The notes beneath the pieces are model-generated. The model had not been told where the DNA came from. It saw only the letters and a list, made by a program, of their open reading frames with translations, and ran no database searches. Both the position numbers and the translations under genes were made by a program. DNA of 64,000 nt, taken from Nitzschia sp. pyKryTriq1. Lineage: Eukaryota; Bacillariophyta; Bacillariophyceae; Bacillariales; Bacillariaceae. The DNA lies in the NCBI GenBank assembly GCA_956465555.1, contig OY101115.1, forward strand, positions 372,001 through 436,000, read 5' to 3'. Positions 10,787-21,560 of this stretch are shown here, piece after piece (positions within the stretch are counted from its first letter, which is position 1; each line of letters starts with the position of its first letter).

Positions 10787-11800
10787 CCGGTAGTCGGTAA
10801 ATAAAAATGCTACGTTTGCTACAGTACTGTACTGGTGGTACCGGTACGTACATCATTTGGCTGTTATGCTGGCGGTCTTTACTACTCGTTAGACATGCTA
10901 CTAGTAGTAGTAGAATAGAGTACGATTTTAGTAGAGTAGAGAGCACCCAACGTACTGCGGTACCGTAGCTTGGGACGATTTCGTCGTGTTTTCAAGCTTT
11001 CTGTGCTTTCGACCCGTCTCATAGCTTTGGATGAATTGGTCCTCTACTCGTAGTAGTAGTAGCTACTACCAGTACTCTAGACTACCGGTACTATTCTACT
11101 CTCTACTACTACTAGAGTAATAGGTCTACAAAGCAGCGTAGAATGGCTTCAGCTAGTTAGACAGAGGAGTAGCTTTTGATGAATTCGTCGTCGTTGTCCG
11201 CAGTCGCATGCCGAAACTACCATGCCTTTCGATAGAAACCCTCCCCCCTATGTAGAATCCTGGTAGGAATCACTCGTAGAAAATCCTGGACGATTTTTAC
11301 TACCTGTCTCGTTGCCTCTATAAATACCTGAGTACCGATAGGGTCCCTCTCTCTCTACCTGTTACCGGTAGGAGAGTACTCGTAAGCGGTAGCTAAATAA
11401 GACAGCACTTTTCCGCTACTTTACGACATACTCTGCGAGAGAGTAGAGTTGCTTTATAGTGGAGACTGAGAGACGAGATATGCTGTGCGAGTACCCTCTA
11501 CGCGTACTGTATCGGCAGAGAGTATACTCTTATAATATCTACTACTGGTAGATGCTACCGACGAGTAGAGGATACAATGTTGTTTCATTCGGCGAGTGGG
11601 AGAACAGGTATCGAGATGCTAAGAGTGATTTGGTGTACTGGCTGGAGTCTAGGAATACTACCGGAGAGATCACCAAGTGAGCCTCTTTCCCTTGGCCACC
11701 TCCCGTGTACCAGTACCGCATTCAGGGAAGAGACCAGACCACAGCGGATCGTCCAAGTACTGGGTAGAGATCTCATCGAAGCTCTCTGCTCTCTTCTAGT
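10787..11800. other. Low-complexity spacer (TAGTAG / AGAGTA / GTAC)
   Basis: About 1 kb with GTAC words at 10820-10850 and long stretches built from CTAC, TAGT and AGAG (10885-11120 and 11340-11560). It is the 3' flank of the giant minus-strand gene. Nothing else recognised. Confidence 0.6.
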
Positions 11801-14800
11801 CTAGCTAAAACCCCGAAAAGCACTCTTCTGTGAAACACCTTTCCGGTGGTTCAACCCAGTGTACCACAGAGCATCATTCGAGAAAGATCGTTTTTCGATG
11901 CGTCTTCTCTCCTTCTCTTGCTTCTCCTCCCAAGAACGTCTTATTTCACCAACTACCTGCGGGCGTATGGCTTCCCATGCGGATTTGCCGATCACATATT
12001 TCAACCTGCCATCGTCGTGCATAGACATATCAGGGGTGCCTTCACGATCCGAGCTCTCCAGGAATCGGCGATCAGCATAGAGCTCAAAGATCTGTGAATC
12101 CAATTTCAGTTTGTCCTTGGGCGTGACGTTCAATCTACTTCCAGTTTCGTCGTGAATTGATAGGTCAGCTCCAAGCAAAGCCGTGACTTGTTCAGCAAGT
12201 ATCTTGGCCGACGTAATGCTATTTGTTGAACCTCTGCCACGAGATTCGTCGTCTCTGAAGAGTGATTCCTGATGACACCACCGGAGAATCAAAATCAGAT
12301 GCCCCAAACTAAGTTTGTTGCTCGCACTCTCCAATTCCGTCATAGAGTTTGGTGCTGGCAGGTAGGATGTGACAGTCTTCCGAGAGGCTGAATCTTCAAA
12401 ACCGGCTAGTTGGCCAGCCCGACACAACCAAGTGGGCTCGTGATCGCTCGTAGACGTTTCAATGCCTCCCCGATAAAGAGGAGTCACGACCCAGGCTCTC
12501 TTGATTGTATCCACGAAGACGACTCGTCCAAAGTTCAAGGTCTCGAACCCTTCTCCCTGTTGTCCAGTAGATCCGAGCACGCCACCGCCTTCAAAAGGGT
12601 GAAACCCAATGATTGTAGCTGTTTGAACTAGCGCCATCACATCCATACGCAATCGTTCGGCGTCAGAAATCATGCGGAACGAAAATGAGGCTGGGTGCAT
12701 CCTCCAAAGTACCGACACAGCCTCTGTAAGGCAGGCCGACGCGCGGTGCTCCATCAGGACTGCAAAATCATTCGTGACAGCTAGGCGCGAAGTGCGTTCC
12801 AAGTCAGAATCGCCGTCATTCGTCTTCGCCAAAATTGCATATCTCTTTGGGGTCGTGGAAGACGACCGAAAATCACTTGTTGTGACGCGTTGATAGCATT
12901 GAGATGCGTAATGGGAAAATTTGACGGCTTCGTGCTTGGCACTAGGGATACCCTCCTCTATCAGAGGGTGCCAGAGATGAATTCTTGGCCCAGTGCCGAT
13001 TTCACAGTTCTCACTCTCCGCATGAAGTTGTTCGATGCAATGGAAGAGCTCTCTAGCGGTCCCCGCAGCACCTATAAACTTGGAAAGTGCGGCCACCACG
13101 AAACTTGACCAAGACACAAACTCGAGACAAAGTTTCCTCTGAGCTTGTAGAAATTGGTCTCGAGTATCTCGTTTGCACATTTCGGCGATCATTCCCAGGA
13201 TAGAGCTCGCTTCGTAGAGACCATTCCTGGTCAGCCTTGATCCGCAAGATTTTAAGGTGAAAATGAGTACTGTGTGGTAAACTTGGAGGAATTCAAGGGA
13301 CATATCGAAAAATGCCGTGCCTACTCCGTGCTTGGATGACGCATTCATGGCAGCTGTCAAAATCTTCATCGAAGAAACCCAGATGGAATGCAATGGGTCG
13401 TCTTCTCCTATTTTGAAGCGAGCAACCGAGTCGCTGGTGTTGGACTTTGATAAAAGGTATCCCCTAGGCATAGAGGCGGCCGCATCGCCAGATGGTATAG
13501 TGAAAAGAGGATTCCGCACAAGCACCTGCGCAAGCTTTGGACCCGGGAATACTGCAAGAAGGTCCGAGCTTCCTCCCTCCGCTATCAAGAACAAAAGATC
13601 CAAAATACCTTGGAGCACGAGTAGGTGTTCGCGGGCGCCATGTGATAACGAAGCCGCATCTTTGGAAATGAGCTTCGCTGCCTCTGCCGCACAATGCTTC
13701 GCTTGCCCAAGGATTTCGTCGGCAACGTTATATTCTGGCATAATTTCAGCAACGGCCTTGAGGTAGACTTCATCGTCAAGACTTGTGCCATGCTTTCTCG
13801 CAAAGAGCGACGTGAACAAGGACACACAGCACAGAAAAGATTCATTCAAGTCTCTTCCTTGCGCATTTGGTGGTTGAACCCGCAGAAGATTGCAAGCAAT
13901 CTGCAATGTCCTGCAGTTTACGCGACATAGCGTCTTGTAGGATTCGTGGAGGTAAGATGTCTGCGTTGAGTTCGGTGTTGTTCCATTTAGATCAATTAAA
14001 TTTAGAACGACCATGGTGCTCGTCAGTAATGTTCTTTCCAGGGACAAGCAAGACTGCTGCATAGCAGTATCATTGTCGCTTGTTCCCGCGGGAAGTAACA
14101 CAGAAATAGCCAGTTCACTGCTTGAGGCAAGTTTCGTAAGAATGCCAAGCAACTTATTAAAGGAAAGTTCTTCGAATGAACCACTTCCGTACTCAACGAA
14201 TGTGTCCAAGAAGAATAGCAATAGGTCGGCCAAACAACGCGACATCCTCTTGCTTTCAACCAGCAGAATATCGCCACTTTCAATTTGAGCCTTGTTCATC
14301 GTATCCAAAGTTTCGGCAATCGAATACAGGATAGTCTCCGCACGGTAGAAGAAGCGAAGGTGTGTATCGCCTCCCAACTCCCTCAATTCTTCGGGATAAC
14401 CAATGGTCGTTTCCGCAAATCTCCTCCATGCTTGTGCGATTTGCACCTCAGCGTTGACAAGCTGATATGATGTGGCTACTTTCAATACAAGCTCGTTGAT
14501 GGCATCTTCCTCGACTTCACCTGACCGGGCCAGCCAGTAGGTCGCAGACGAGACATCAAAAGAATTCCCCCCAGAGAAGAAATCAGGTGCGAGGCGTGTT
14601 GTCGAAGTCGCTGGGAAGCATTGAAGCAATCTCATCGGTTGCGCCGACTTGGCAAAGCCGAGACCTCTCAAGTCGGATGAGATTTCCGCTACCCTTTCGT
14701 ATCCTTCAAAGCGCACAAATACATACGTTTCTCCGAAATCTGATAGGAGGAATTTCCGCAATGCAAAAGAACCCCTGGTTATTGACTTACTTTCCGGATC

Positions 14801-17800
14801 GGAACAGTCATAGCATGCTTCAGTGGCTAGGAGTTGAAGGGCTAGAGCCATATAGCTCACCATTGTACCCCTCGCGTATTCAGAGCTGGTCGTGGATGCC
14901 ATTCTGTCGTCAAGATTTTCAGACGCGTCGTATTTTCCGAGAATGGACACGAGCCCCTCAACCAATCCCGACTGTTCTTCATTGACCTCCTGTATTAACC
15001 TTGAAGCACCTGACTCTGTTTTCGCGGGAGCCAGAGAGCGTACACTTTCCCATAAGGAAGCAAGCACGGCTAAACAACCAGTCGAAAGTCGCATCCTCAT
15101 GATTTCGCCTTCTTTTTCGAATAAGGTCGGACCGGACATAATGCCGAGTTTGCTTCCTTCCAGTGCGATATCTACCAGCTTGGAGACAATTGATTTACCC
15201 TGTGGGTGCAATACTGAATCTGCAACCGTAGGGTTGGATCCTACGCAACAAGAGAGGACTCGCAGACAAAGAAGTCCATCGAGAACTACAGTCTTTTCTG
15301 TGGGTGGGATATTCCCTTCGTTTTTGCTGATCGAAATTGCACGATCAATAGAATCCACGAGCAGCTGCGAAAATCTCGAGGAGCGGTACATGGCTCGGAA
15401 CAGCACCGAGTCGGCCACCACTTCTTGGTGACTGATGGACCAGACATGGCCGAGGCAGGCGTGCACAAGGTCCAAAAGTGCCGACGAAGGGACCGACTCA
15501 AAAAGCTCCGGTTTGTCCTTGGTAGGCCCAGTGAGGTAGGGTAGAAGTAGTTCAAAATTAGAAATTCCTGCCGAGTCCCAAATGGAAGTCATTGTACTGT
15601 CCCCTCGACATGGGATGGGGGTCGTTGCCAAGCTCGAAAGCAAACGATATGGACTCTTGGTTTCGATGAATTCCTTTGCTGCGCCATTCAAAGGTCGGGG
15701 CTCCGCTTGAAGATCTTCGACATGGGTGGCAAGAATATCTTCAATGTGAGACGCCCACTGAGATAGTAGTCGAATGGCAGAAAAAGCGGTATCCAGCGGG
15801 GACTTGACATCGGGAACTCCGGACCAATCTCGTGCCACGATCCCTTCCAGATCAATATCGTCACTTGTTAGTTTACCAATCGATTCCACCAAGAAGTGCT
15901 TGGCTAAATGCTGGATGGGACTCTGGTGCTGTTGGGTCAAGTATGCCTGCCAAGCTCCATATTTCTGAGCATTTTCAGAATCGTATTCGGCACCACCGTC
16001 AACCTGTTGCAAAATCGAGCGATCTTCCATGGCCCCGTGTAGTTTGATAGTCATTGTCAAGGAGACTGGGGCAGTCGCGTAGTAAATGATGGCTTGTCCA
16101 AGTCCAATGCTGGCGGCCAGAGTGTCGACGACGGAATCTCTCACTTCTACGCCCGTGTCCCTTACTCGCGAAGATGTATGGAGTTGAATGACAGTCCGAA
16201 TGAGTTTGAGAAAGTTCGACAGCGATTGCATTATGGTTTGAGCCGTCTCGAAGGAAAAGTTGGACACTCCCGAGCTCGACGACTTGGGAATGGAGAGCGA
16301 CGAGGCCAAAGTAGCCGCGGCTGACAACAAACTGGAAGTGATGCAGTGCAAAAACACAATGACATCATGGTCATTGACCGAGTCACAAAAGACAACCGCG
16401 GTCAAGTGCTCAATTAGTTCGGCTAGAACCAATGAAGCAGAATGGATCGTGTCTTGACCTGGTGCGAGACAGCGAGCCAGGTTGGTCTTCTGCAAATCCT
16501 GAGTTTCCATTATTTCCCTGGCAAGTTGCAGAGCCCATTGCTGCGGCGCCCCGTCCAGAAGATGAGCCATGATGGCAAGGACGGGTTCAAGGGTATCCCG
16601 GGCTTCCTCGTCTCCCGTGATGAGGCGAGAGAGTAAACGTGGACCATCGAGAACAGTATTATCGGGTACTGATGCTTCTTCAAGCAACTGGCGCAAATGT
16701 TGTAGGCAAGATTTGGAGTTTCCAAATTGCGCCAAGCGGCCAAAGGCGGCCAGCAAGATGTTGCGGCTCTTCTGATAACCCTGATTCGGCAGGTCCATGC
16801 TGGAAAAGGGCAGCCGACAGCAAAGCAATGACTGACGCACCAATCCTTCCGGGAAAGTCGTCACGGTCGTCTCCACCATTTCTGATGTATGACAGAGCGT
16901 CGAGAGAAGCTGAAAGAAGGGTGCTACCGCTTGCACAAAAAAGTCGCGGGGCGCCTGATCTTGCCCATAGGCTTCGAGGGCAGCGACAGTCAGACGATGG
17001 GAGGCGTCCAGCAGCTTGCAAATAGGAAAGGCGCCTGTTGACGACCCGCTACTGTAGACTTCCCAGTCACTCCAGAATTGTTGACATAGCAACGGATTGT
17101 TCTGAAATACCTTGCCGCCAATGTTACACAGCATGCCAATATTTTCACACGAGTTCGACTGATCGATCGCGAGAATGGATTCTGCAAAGGCAGCAATGGA
17201 GGCAGCCAAGACTTCTCGAGCAATGCTTGTATATGCTGTACTATCGGGCGCGGCATCCTTGTTGTTGCTTCCATCTTCCAGAAGCAACGTGTGTTTCTTG
17301 TCTGAAAATTCCCAATCATATAGTTGGTCATATGCAGCCGAGCTTCGCTTCGACTGAGTCGTACGAGTGAGCTCATCCAGAATCGTGTACAAATAATCAA
17401 AGGCGCTGCATTGATCGTTAGCAATTTGTATCATTTCTGTGCCTGTGGTTTCAAACGACGACCAAATAGTCTTTGCATCTCCGTCGGGCGAAAACGATTG
17501 AAAAGATTCGTGCGCCAGACGCAGTAGCAATCCAAAGGACAACATGGCCAACGCCTCTGGCACAGTACCCATGTTTCGTTGAAGAGAAGATTCTACTAGA
17601 TTTGATAGCATGCTTGTCAATGATTGGATCTCGCGATCAGCGACTTGTGGGTGTCCACTGGCCGAGATTCCGAGAAAGAGGGGGTGCTGAGAGGCCCAAA
17701 AAGAGTTGGAGTCGTCTATATCCAGAGTCCTCCAGAGGGCCGTGCACTCAGCAATTATCAATCCAGCCAATTGGGTCAGACGCACTGTCTGACCTTGATG

Positions 17801-18700
17801 CCCTGGAGACTGTGTAAAGAAATTGTGCGAGGACTGAAAGGCCATTATAAGAACAGCATAGTCCGCCCGCCGAACGCCGCCATTGATACGATCGTACATC
17901 AGCACAAGCAAAGCTTCCAAGGCCTCGCGGCGCTCTCGCATTTGCTGCCTTCTTAGCTCGTCTACTAGAGTGGCACAGAACGAACTCCACTCTCTTTCCG
18001 GCGAGCTCTCTTCCGAGGTCAGCCTCGATGGATCCGTGTGCAAGGCTCTGGCTGGTTCGAGTTGGGCTCGAGTAGGAGTGACAGGGGGGGCACAAGCGAT
18101 AGTAAGTAGCCGTCGGAAGAGACCACGATACCGGTCTTCGTCTTTATAGCGCGAGTCAAGTGAATCCAAAAACGGCACAACTTGCTCATACGGTGGCGAG
18201 TCCAGATCCTGCTCCAAGCGCAACGACTCGGTGAGAACCCCCAAGCGCGCTAGGCGTTGTTGCTGATAGTGTAGAAGAGTCTTCCAAAGTAGATCGCGAC
18301 TTCCTAGCAACGATTGGAACTGCGACCCATCGCTATCAATACTTCTTAGAGCATTCAAGGTGACTTGGACAGCCGTGTCGTCATCGATTCCCCCGAGCAA
18401 TGCAGAGGTCGCTTGTAGATGAAGCTGCCCCATCTCCGACTCAAATGCTACCGGAGGTTTCGTGGTATCGGCGCGCTTCTTGGGAAACCGTTGCACTGGC
18501 TCAGACGAGTAGCGAAATCCCCTCGACTGCAACTGGAGAACAATGTTGTCCCAGAAGCCTGCAGGTTCGCTGTAGTGATCTTCCTCCAAGCGCTTTGCCA
18601 CATCGTCCAAGCTTTCCCCCAGATCGCGGCGACTCTCCGAAGCCGCTAGCAACTTCCAGGTTTCCTCGTCATCGTCCTGAAACCCATAGCTTGATGTCAT
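11801..18700 (-). CDS. Large scaffold nucleoporin, Nup188-like
   Basis: A single open frame of 2299 residues from the ATG at 18700 (MTSSYGFQDDDEE). An in-frame ATG at 18805 adds 35 residues of leader-like sequence and seems less likely. The protein is almost entirely helical with no signal peptide, like alpha-solenoid nucleoporins. The N-terminal 350 residues follow the Nup188 pattern: a helix pair around LLGSRDLLWKTLLHYQQQRL and YRGLFRRLLTIACAPP, an acidic WSSFCATLVDELRRQQMRER, then EALLVLMYDRINGGVRRADY and LAGLIIAECTALW. Nup188 (~1750 residues in animals) belongs to the inner ring of the nuclear pore and binds Nic96/Nup93. The C-terminal ~100 residues are charged (EEKQEKERRRIEKR). Similarity was judged by pattern only; Nup205 or another giant helical-repeat protein is the alternative. 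Confidence 0.58.
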   Translation of the reverse strand: MTSSYGFQDDDEETWKLLAASESRRDLGESLDDVAKRLEEDHYSEPAGFWDNIVLQLQSRGFRYSSEPVQRFPKKRADTTKPPVAFESEMGQLHLQATSALLGGIDDDTAVQVTLNALRSIDSDGSQFQSLLGSRDLLWKTLLHYQQQRLARLGVLTESLRLEQDLDSPPYEQVVPFLDSLDSRYKDEDRYRGLFRRLLTIACAPPVTPTRAQLEPARALHTDPSRLTSEESSPEREWSSFCATLVDELRRQQMRERREALEALLVLMYDRINGGVRRADYAVLIMAFQSSHNFFTQSPGHQGQTVRLTQLAGLIIAECTALWRTLDIDDSNSFWASQHPLFLGISASGHPQVADREIQSLTSMLSNLVESSLQRNMGTVPEALAMLSFGLLLRLAHESFQSFSPDGDAKTIWSSFETTGTEMIQIANDQCSAFDYLYTILDELTRTTQSKRSSAAYDQLYDWEFSDKKHTLLLEDGSNNKDAAPDSTAYTSIAREVLAASIAAFAESILAIDQSNSCENIGMLCNIGGKVFQNNPLLCQQFWSDWEVYSSGSSTGAFPICKLLDASHRLTVAALEAYGQDQAPRDFFVQAVAPFFQLLSTLCHTSEMVETTVTTFPEGLVRQSLLCCRLPFSSMDLPNQGYQKSRNILLAAFGRLAQFGNSKSCLQHLRQLLEEASVPDNTVLDGPRLLSRLITGDEEARDTLEPVLAIMAHLLDGAPQQWALQLAREIMETQDLQKTNLARCLAPGQDTIHSASLVLAELIEHLTAVVFCDSVNDHDVIVFLHCITSSLLSAAATLASSLSIPKSSSSGVSNFSFETAQTIMQSLSNFLKLIRTVIQLHTSSRVRDTGVEVRDSVVDTLAASIGLGQAIIYYATAPVSLTMTIKLHGAMEDRSILQQVDGGAEYDSENAQKYGAWQAYLTQQHQSPIQHLAKHFLVESIGKLTSDDIDLEGIVARDWSGVPDVKSPLDTAFSAIRLLSQWASHIEDILATHVEDLQAEPRPLNGAAKEFIETKSPYRLLSSLATTPIPCRGDSTMTSIWDSAGISNFELLLPYLTGPTKDKPELFESVPSSALLDLVHACLGHVWSISHQEVVADSVLFRAMYRSSRFSQLLVDSIDRAISISKNEGNIPPTEKTVVLDGLLCLRVLSCCVGSNPTVADSVLHPQGKSIVSKLVDIALEGSKLGIMSGPTLFEKEGEIMRMRLSTGCLAVLASLWESVRSLAPAKTESGASRLIQEVNEEQSGLVEGLVSILGKYDASENLDDRMASTTSSEYARGTMVSYMALALQLLATEACYDCSDPESKSITRGSFALRKFLLSDFGETYVFVRFEGYERVAEISSDLRGLGFAKSAQPMRLLQCFPATSTTRLAPDFFSGGNSFDVSSATYWLARSGEVEEDAINELVLKVATSYQLVNAEVQIAQAWRRFAETTIGYPEELRELGGDTHLRFFYRAETILYSIAETLDTMNKAQIESGDILLVESKRMSRCLADLLLFFLDTFVEYGSGSFEELSFNKLLGILTKLASSSELAISVLLPAGTSDNDTAMQQSCLSLERTLLTSTMVVLNLIDLNGTTPNSTQTSYLHESYKTLCRVNCRTLQIACNLLRVQPPNAQGRDLNESFLCCVSLFTSLFARKHGTSLDDEVYLKAVAEIMPEYNVADEILGQAKHCAAEAAKLISKDAASLSHGAREHLLVLQGILDLLFLIAEGGSSDLLAVFPGPKLAQVLVRNPLFTIPSGDAAASMPRGYLLSKSNTSDSVARFKIGEDDPLHSIWVSSMKILTAAMNASSKHGVGTAFFDMSLEFLQVYHTVLIFTLKSCGSRLTRNGLYEASSILGMIAEMCKRDTRDQFLQAQRKLCLEFVSWSSFVVAALSKFIGAAGTARELFHCIEQLHAESENCEIGTGPRIHLWHPLIEEGIPSAKHEAVKFSHYASQCYQRVTTSDFRSSSTTPKRYAILAKTNDGDSDLERTSRLAVTNDFAVLMEHRASACLTEAVSVLWRMHPASFSFRMISDAERLRMDVMALVQTATIIGFHPFEGGGVLGSTGQQGEGFETLNFGRVVFVDTIKRAWVVTPLYRGGIETSTSDHEPTWLCRAGQLAGFEDSASRKTVTSYLPAPNSMTELESASNKLSLGHLILILRWCHQESLFRDDESRGRGSTNSITSAKILAEQVTALLGADLSIHDETGSRLNVTPKDKLKLDSQIFELYADRRFLESSDREGTPDMSMHDDGRLKYVIGKSAWEAIRPQVVGEIRRSWEEKQEKERRRIEKRSFSNDALWYTGLNHRKGVSQKSAFRGFS

Positions 18701-19528
18701 GGTACAATTCAGCAAGTGATGCTGCTTGATGCTCTCTCTCCAAAGTGAAAGGAAGGTAGTACCGATATCGGGGATACTCTGTAGTAGAGGGATCAATAGC
18801 AACAATCAACAATAACAGTAGACGCATCGTGAAATGCCGAGGTTCTCGGATGCCGATAGTGCCGCGCGGCGGCGGCCCGCGGCGTAGGCGTGCGTGAGAT
18901 GCGCTGGTGGGTTGTTGGGGGCGATTACTGTACCAGGTATTGTTGGGGGATACGGACGAAATCGGACGAAAACGCACACTGCTATTTACTTGATGTTCTG
19001 GTATTACTCGCATCTGATGGACGAATGACCGACCTTCTCACTGCTCGTCGCTCATCGTCGTAGTATTTTTTCTTTCGTGTGCTATTACACTACCGGTCCT
19101 TGTAGTCCTCTACAAAAGCAGCTCTAGCTAGAGTGGAGTAGAGAGAGAGAGAGTATAGCTGGAGTACTAGCGTCCCTCTAGTGTGTGGCGAGATGATCGT
19201 TGGAATAGGACTTATGGTTTGGAAAAGACGCCACCGACAACTTTTGACAGCTCGTACAGGCAGTCTACTCTAGTAGTACCACAGTTTCAAGAAGTAGGGT
19301 GGGGTGTTGGTGTGAAGAAGAGAGCTGTTCGAATTAAACCTTTCTCAATCATCCAGTACTGCTGACTATGTCGGTGTTGGGTACGTCAATCAACCTCTAC
19401 AATATCATAAAAGTAGTCTAGTGATTACTATTGCCATCAACTCGATGGCGGGCAAGGATAAGAACTATCCAGCCTGGTGCGTTGTAGATCATGGTGACTG
19501 ACTGACTGACTGACTGACTAATACAGCA
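18701..19528. other. Spacer with TAGAG-rich and TGAC-rich tracts
   Basis: 828 bp between two minus-strand genes. Contains AGAG/CTAG tracts at 19110-19180 and a (TGAC)n run at 19497-19520 immediately beside the pICln stop codon. It is the 5' flank of the giant gene. No other gene supported. Confidence 0.55.
19497..19520. repeat. (TGAC)n microsatellite
   Basis: About six TGAC units just downstream of the pICln stop codon. Confidence 0.85.
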
Positions 19529-20467
19529 CTACTGTGGAATCATCGGCTGCCCGTCCTCGTCGTCATCTTCTTGTTCCTCCGCATCATCAAATTGTCCAAC
19601 TTGCACTTCTAATTGTGGACGTACCACTAGCATGTTGTCAAGGCGTTCCAGCATGGCAGCCCGTTCTGCTTCGGTCGCACCACCGTCCCCGTCCCCATCC
19701 TCATCATCATCGTCGGGGATGGCGGCTCCACATCCCGCAGATGAGGAAGGTGCCCAGACCATATCTTCACCCTCACCACCACCACCCATGAAAAAGTTGC
19801 CGCCGCCGCCCCCGCCAAATCCCGGCCCATCGTTCTCATCATCATCGAGTTGCAAGGGGTGCCGAGACACCAACTTGCACAATCCATCAAACAACTCTTG
19901 ACAGGATGCGGGATCAAAGGGTATCAACGTAACCTCCAAGGTAGAATCCTCGTCACTTGCCTCTTCATGTAGCTGTAAATAAACTGATGTTTCTGGCTCG
20001 TCGGTCATGGCATGTAAATGGATGCAAGTGGCACCAATCGCCCAATCCTCTTCTTGAGGACTTGTTTGATCTGCTAAAGCACGTTGCATCGAGGCACTCG
20101 TCCCATCCGCAGACACAAACAACACTTGTGATGCGACAATGTAGATGGTGCCAATCGATGATAATGATGACGAAACGCCGTCTTGCCACTGAATCCGACA
20201 AGGAACCGCCTTTCCGTGCAATAATTCTCGTGGTCCGACAAAAAATGTGGACTGCGCCGCTTCGGTGCCAAGTTGTCTCAAGGCAGAAAGACCCGCGGAC
20301 GTTCCACGCAATATCACGTGCGGCCACTGTTCCGGATCCTGAGCCGCCATAACAAGCACATCGCCGCCTCCTCCACCTTCCTCTTCCGCATTCTCAAAGA
20401 TTGTACCGGCCTCGCTTGTTCTTCCGTTCCGGTCTCCGTCATCCCCAACATCTCCTTGTCTCTTCAT
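19529..20467 (-). CDS. pICln (methylosome subunit, CLNS1A-like)
   Basis: 312 residues, single exon. The PH-like pICln fold is marked by IGTIYIVASQVLFVSADG, WAIGATCIHLHAMTDEPETSVYLQL and STLEVTLIPFDPASCQELFDGLCKLVSRHP. An acidic Gly-rich tract follows, then LERLDNMLVV and the family C-terminal signature GQFDDAEEQEDDDEDG. pICln binds Sm proteins and presents them to the PRMT5 methylosome for snRNP assembly. The protein is longer than the human one (237 residues) because of an extended N-terminus and a Gly/Phe/Met-rich insert near residues 215-235. The start chosen is the first Met of the frame (MKRQGDVGDDG). Confidence 0.85.
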   Translation of the reverse strand: MKRQGDVGDDGDRNGRTSEAGTIFENAEEEGGGGGDVLVMAAQDPEQWPHVILRGTSAGLSALRQLGTEAAQSTFFVGPRELLHGKAVPCRIQWQDGVSSSLSSIGTIYIVASQVLFVSADGTSASMQRALADQTSPQEEDWAIGATCIHLHAMTDEPETSVYLQLHEEASDEDSTLEVTLIPFDPASCQELFDGLCKLVSRHPLQLDDDENDGPGFGGGGGGNFFMGGGGEGEDMVWAPSSSAGCGAAIPDDDDEDGDGDGGATEAERAAMLERLDNMLVVRPQLEVQVGQFDDAEEQEDDDEDGQPMIPQ

Positions 20468-21560
20468 GATGACCCACTAATTCGTTACGAAAATCCAACG
20501 AACGAAGATGGCTAGGTGAGGGAGGTGAGGTGAGGTGAGGTGAGGTAAGTTGAGGCGGGTTATGTAATATTTCCTTTTGAGTATTGATTGACAATATACA
20601 GTGATGAGTTGCTGCTTGCTGCATTTGCTCTGCTATCTGTACAATAATCTAGCCACAGTGATGAGCGAGTTGCTGCCTTTGCTCTGATGCTTTATTTTGA
20701 GCGAGACCGCATTCTAATAACAACTCTGCAACGGTAGCGCGGACTGAGAAAAAGGAGAACAGCAGACGGTCGGTACGCGCTACATAGCTCGTACCGGTAT
20801 TACTCGTACCATACCGTATTTTAGATTACACGGTACCTGGTAATGGTACCTGGTACTGTACTGGTATTACAGTACGTACTCAAAGATAATAGTTGTTCGG
20901 TCGGATTGGTCCTATGGCTTTCACGGGTGGGGCGCGCCGGGGCGAGAGCGAGCAACGCGAGGAGGGATGAAGAGAGGAGCATGATCACATGAGAGTCCTC
21001 TTCTCGAGGGTGTCTGTCTACTCACGCTACCCTCTACTAGAGAGTAGACTAGTAGAGTAGTAGAGATATCGTAAAGCAGCGAAAAAGTGCATGGTCTAAT
21101 TTAGCTACTATTATACCCATACCTTGACACTCCTCGAGAGCAATGAAAATCTCTGTTGCGCCGGAACGACGAAAAGTCAGTTCCAGTAGTAGCATCGCCA
21201 TATAGTAGACAGTCCAGAGAATGACTCAGTGGACTCTTTTCACCCGGCGTGCGGGTCATCAGCGCTACGCAATACTATAGTCTGCACATTTTCAGAGACG
21301 GTCACCAGTACTAGTAGTAGGTTTACAATCAAGATGGTTCTGCATTCATGCTTGCTCGAGGATCTGCTAGTACTATAGCGACGAGACATTAAAGAAATCT
21401 AAAGCAGGGTAGCAGCAGTGCAGGTAGTACTACTTCTGCAAGAAATCTACCGCTACTACTAGCTAGTAGTAGTCGCCTCCAGATGGACGGAACAAACAAC
21501 AAGACTGTCCTAGACTAACATGTACTAATTATTCTTCCCACGCACTTTGTTTACGTTTTC
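20468..21560. other. Repeat-rich spacer
   Basis: 1093 bp. GGTGA/GGTAA tandem-like repeats lie at 20515-20555, GTAC/ACCGGT words at 20780-20880, and CTACTAG/AGTAGAG stretches at 21010-21070 and 21420-21475. No gene supported. Confidence 0.55.

Noticed and set aside
9450-10803. GTAAATA on both sides of the 38-bp inverted repeats as a target duplication
   Set aside because: The two copies lie at different distances from the repeat ends (2 bp and 10 bp), so they are not a direct duplication of the target.
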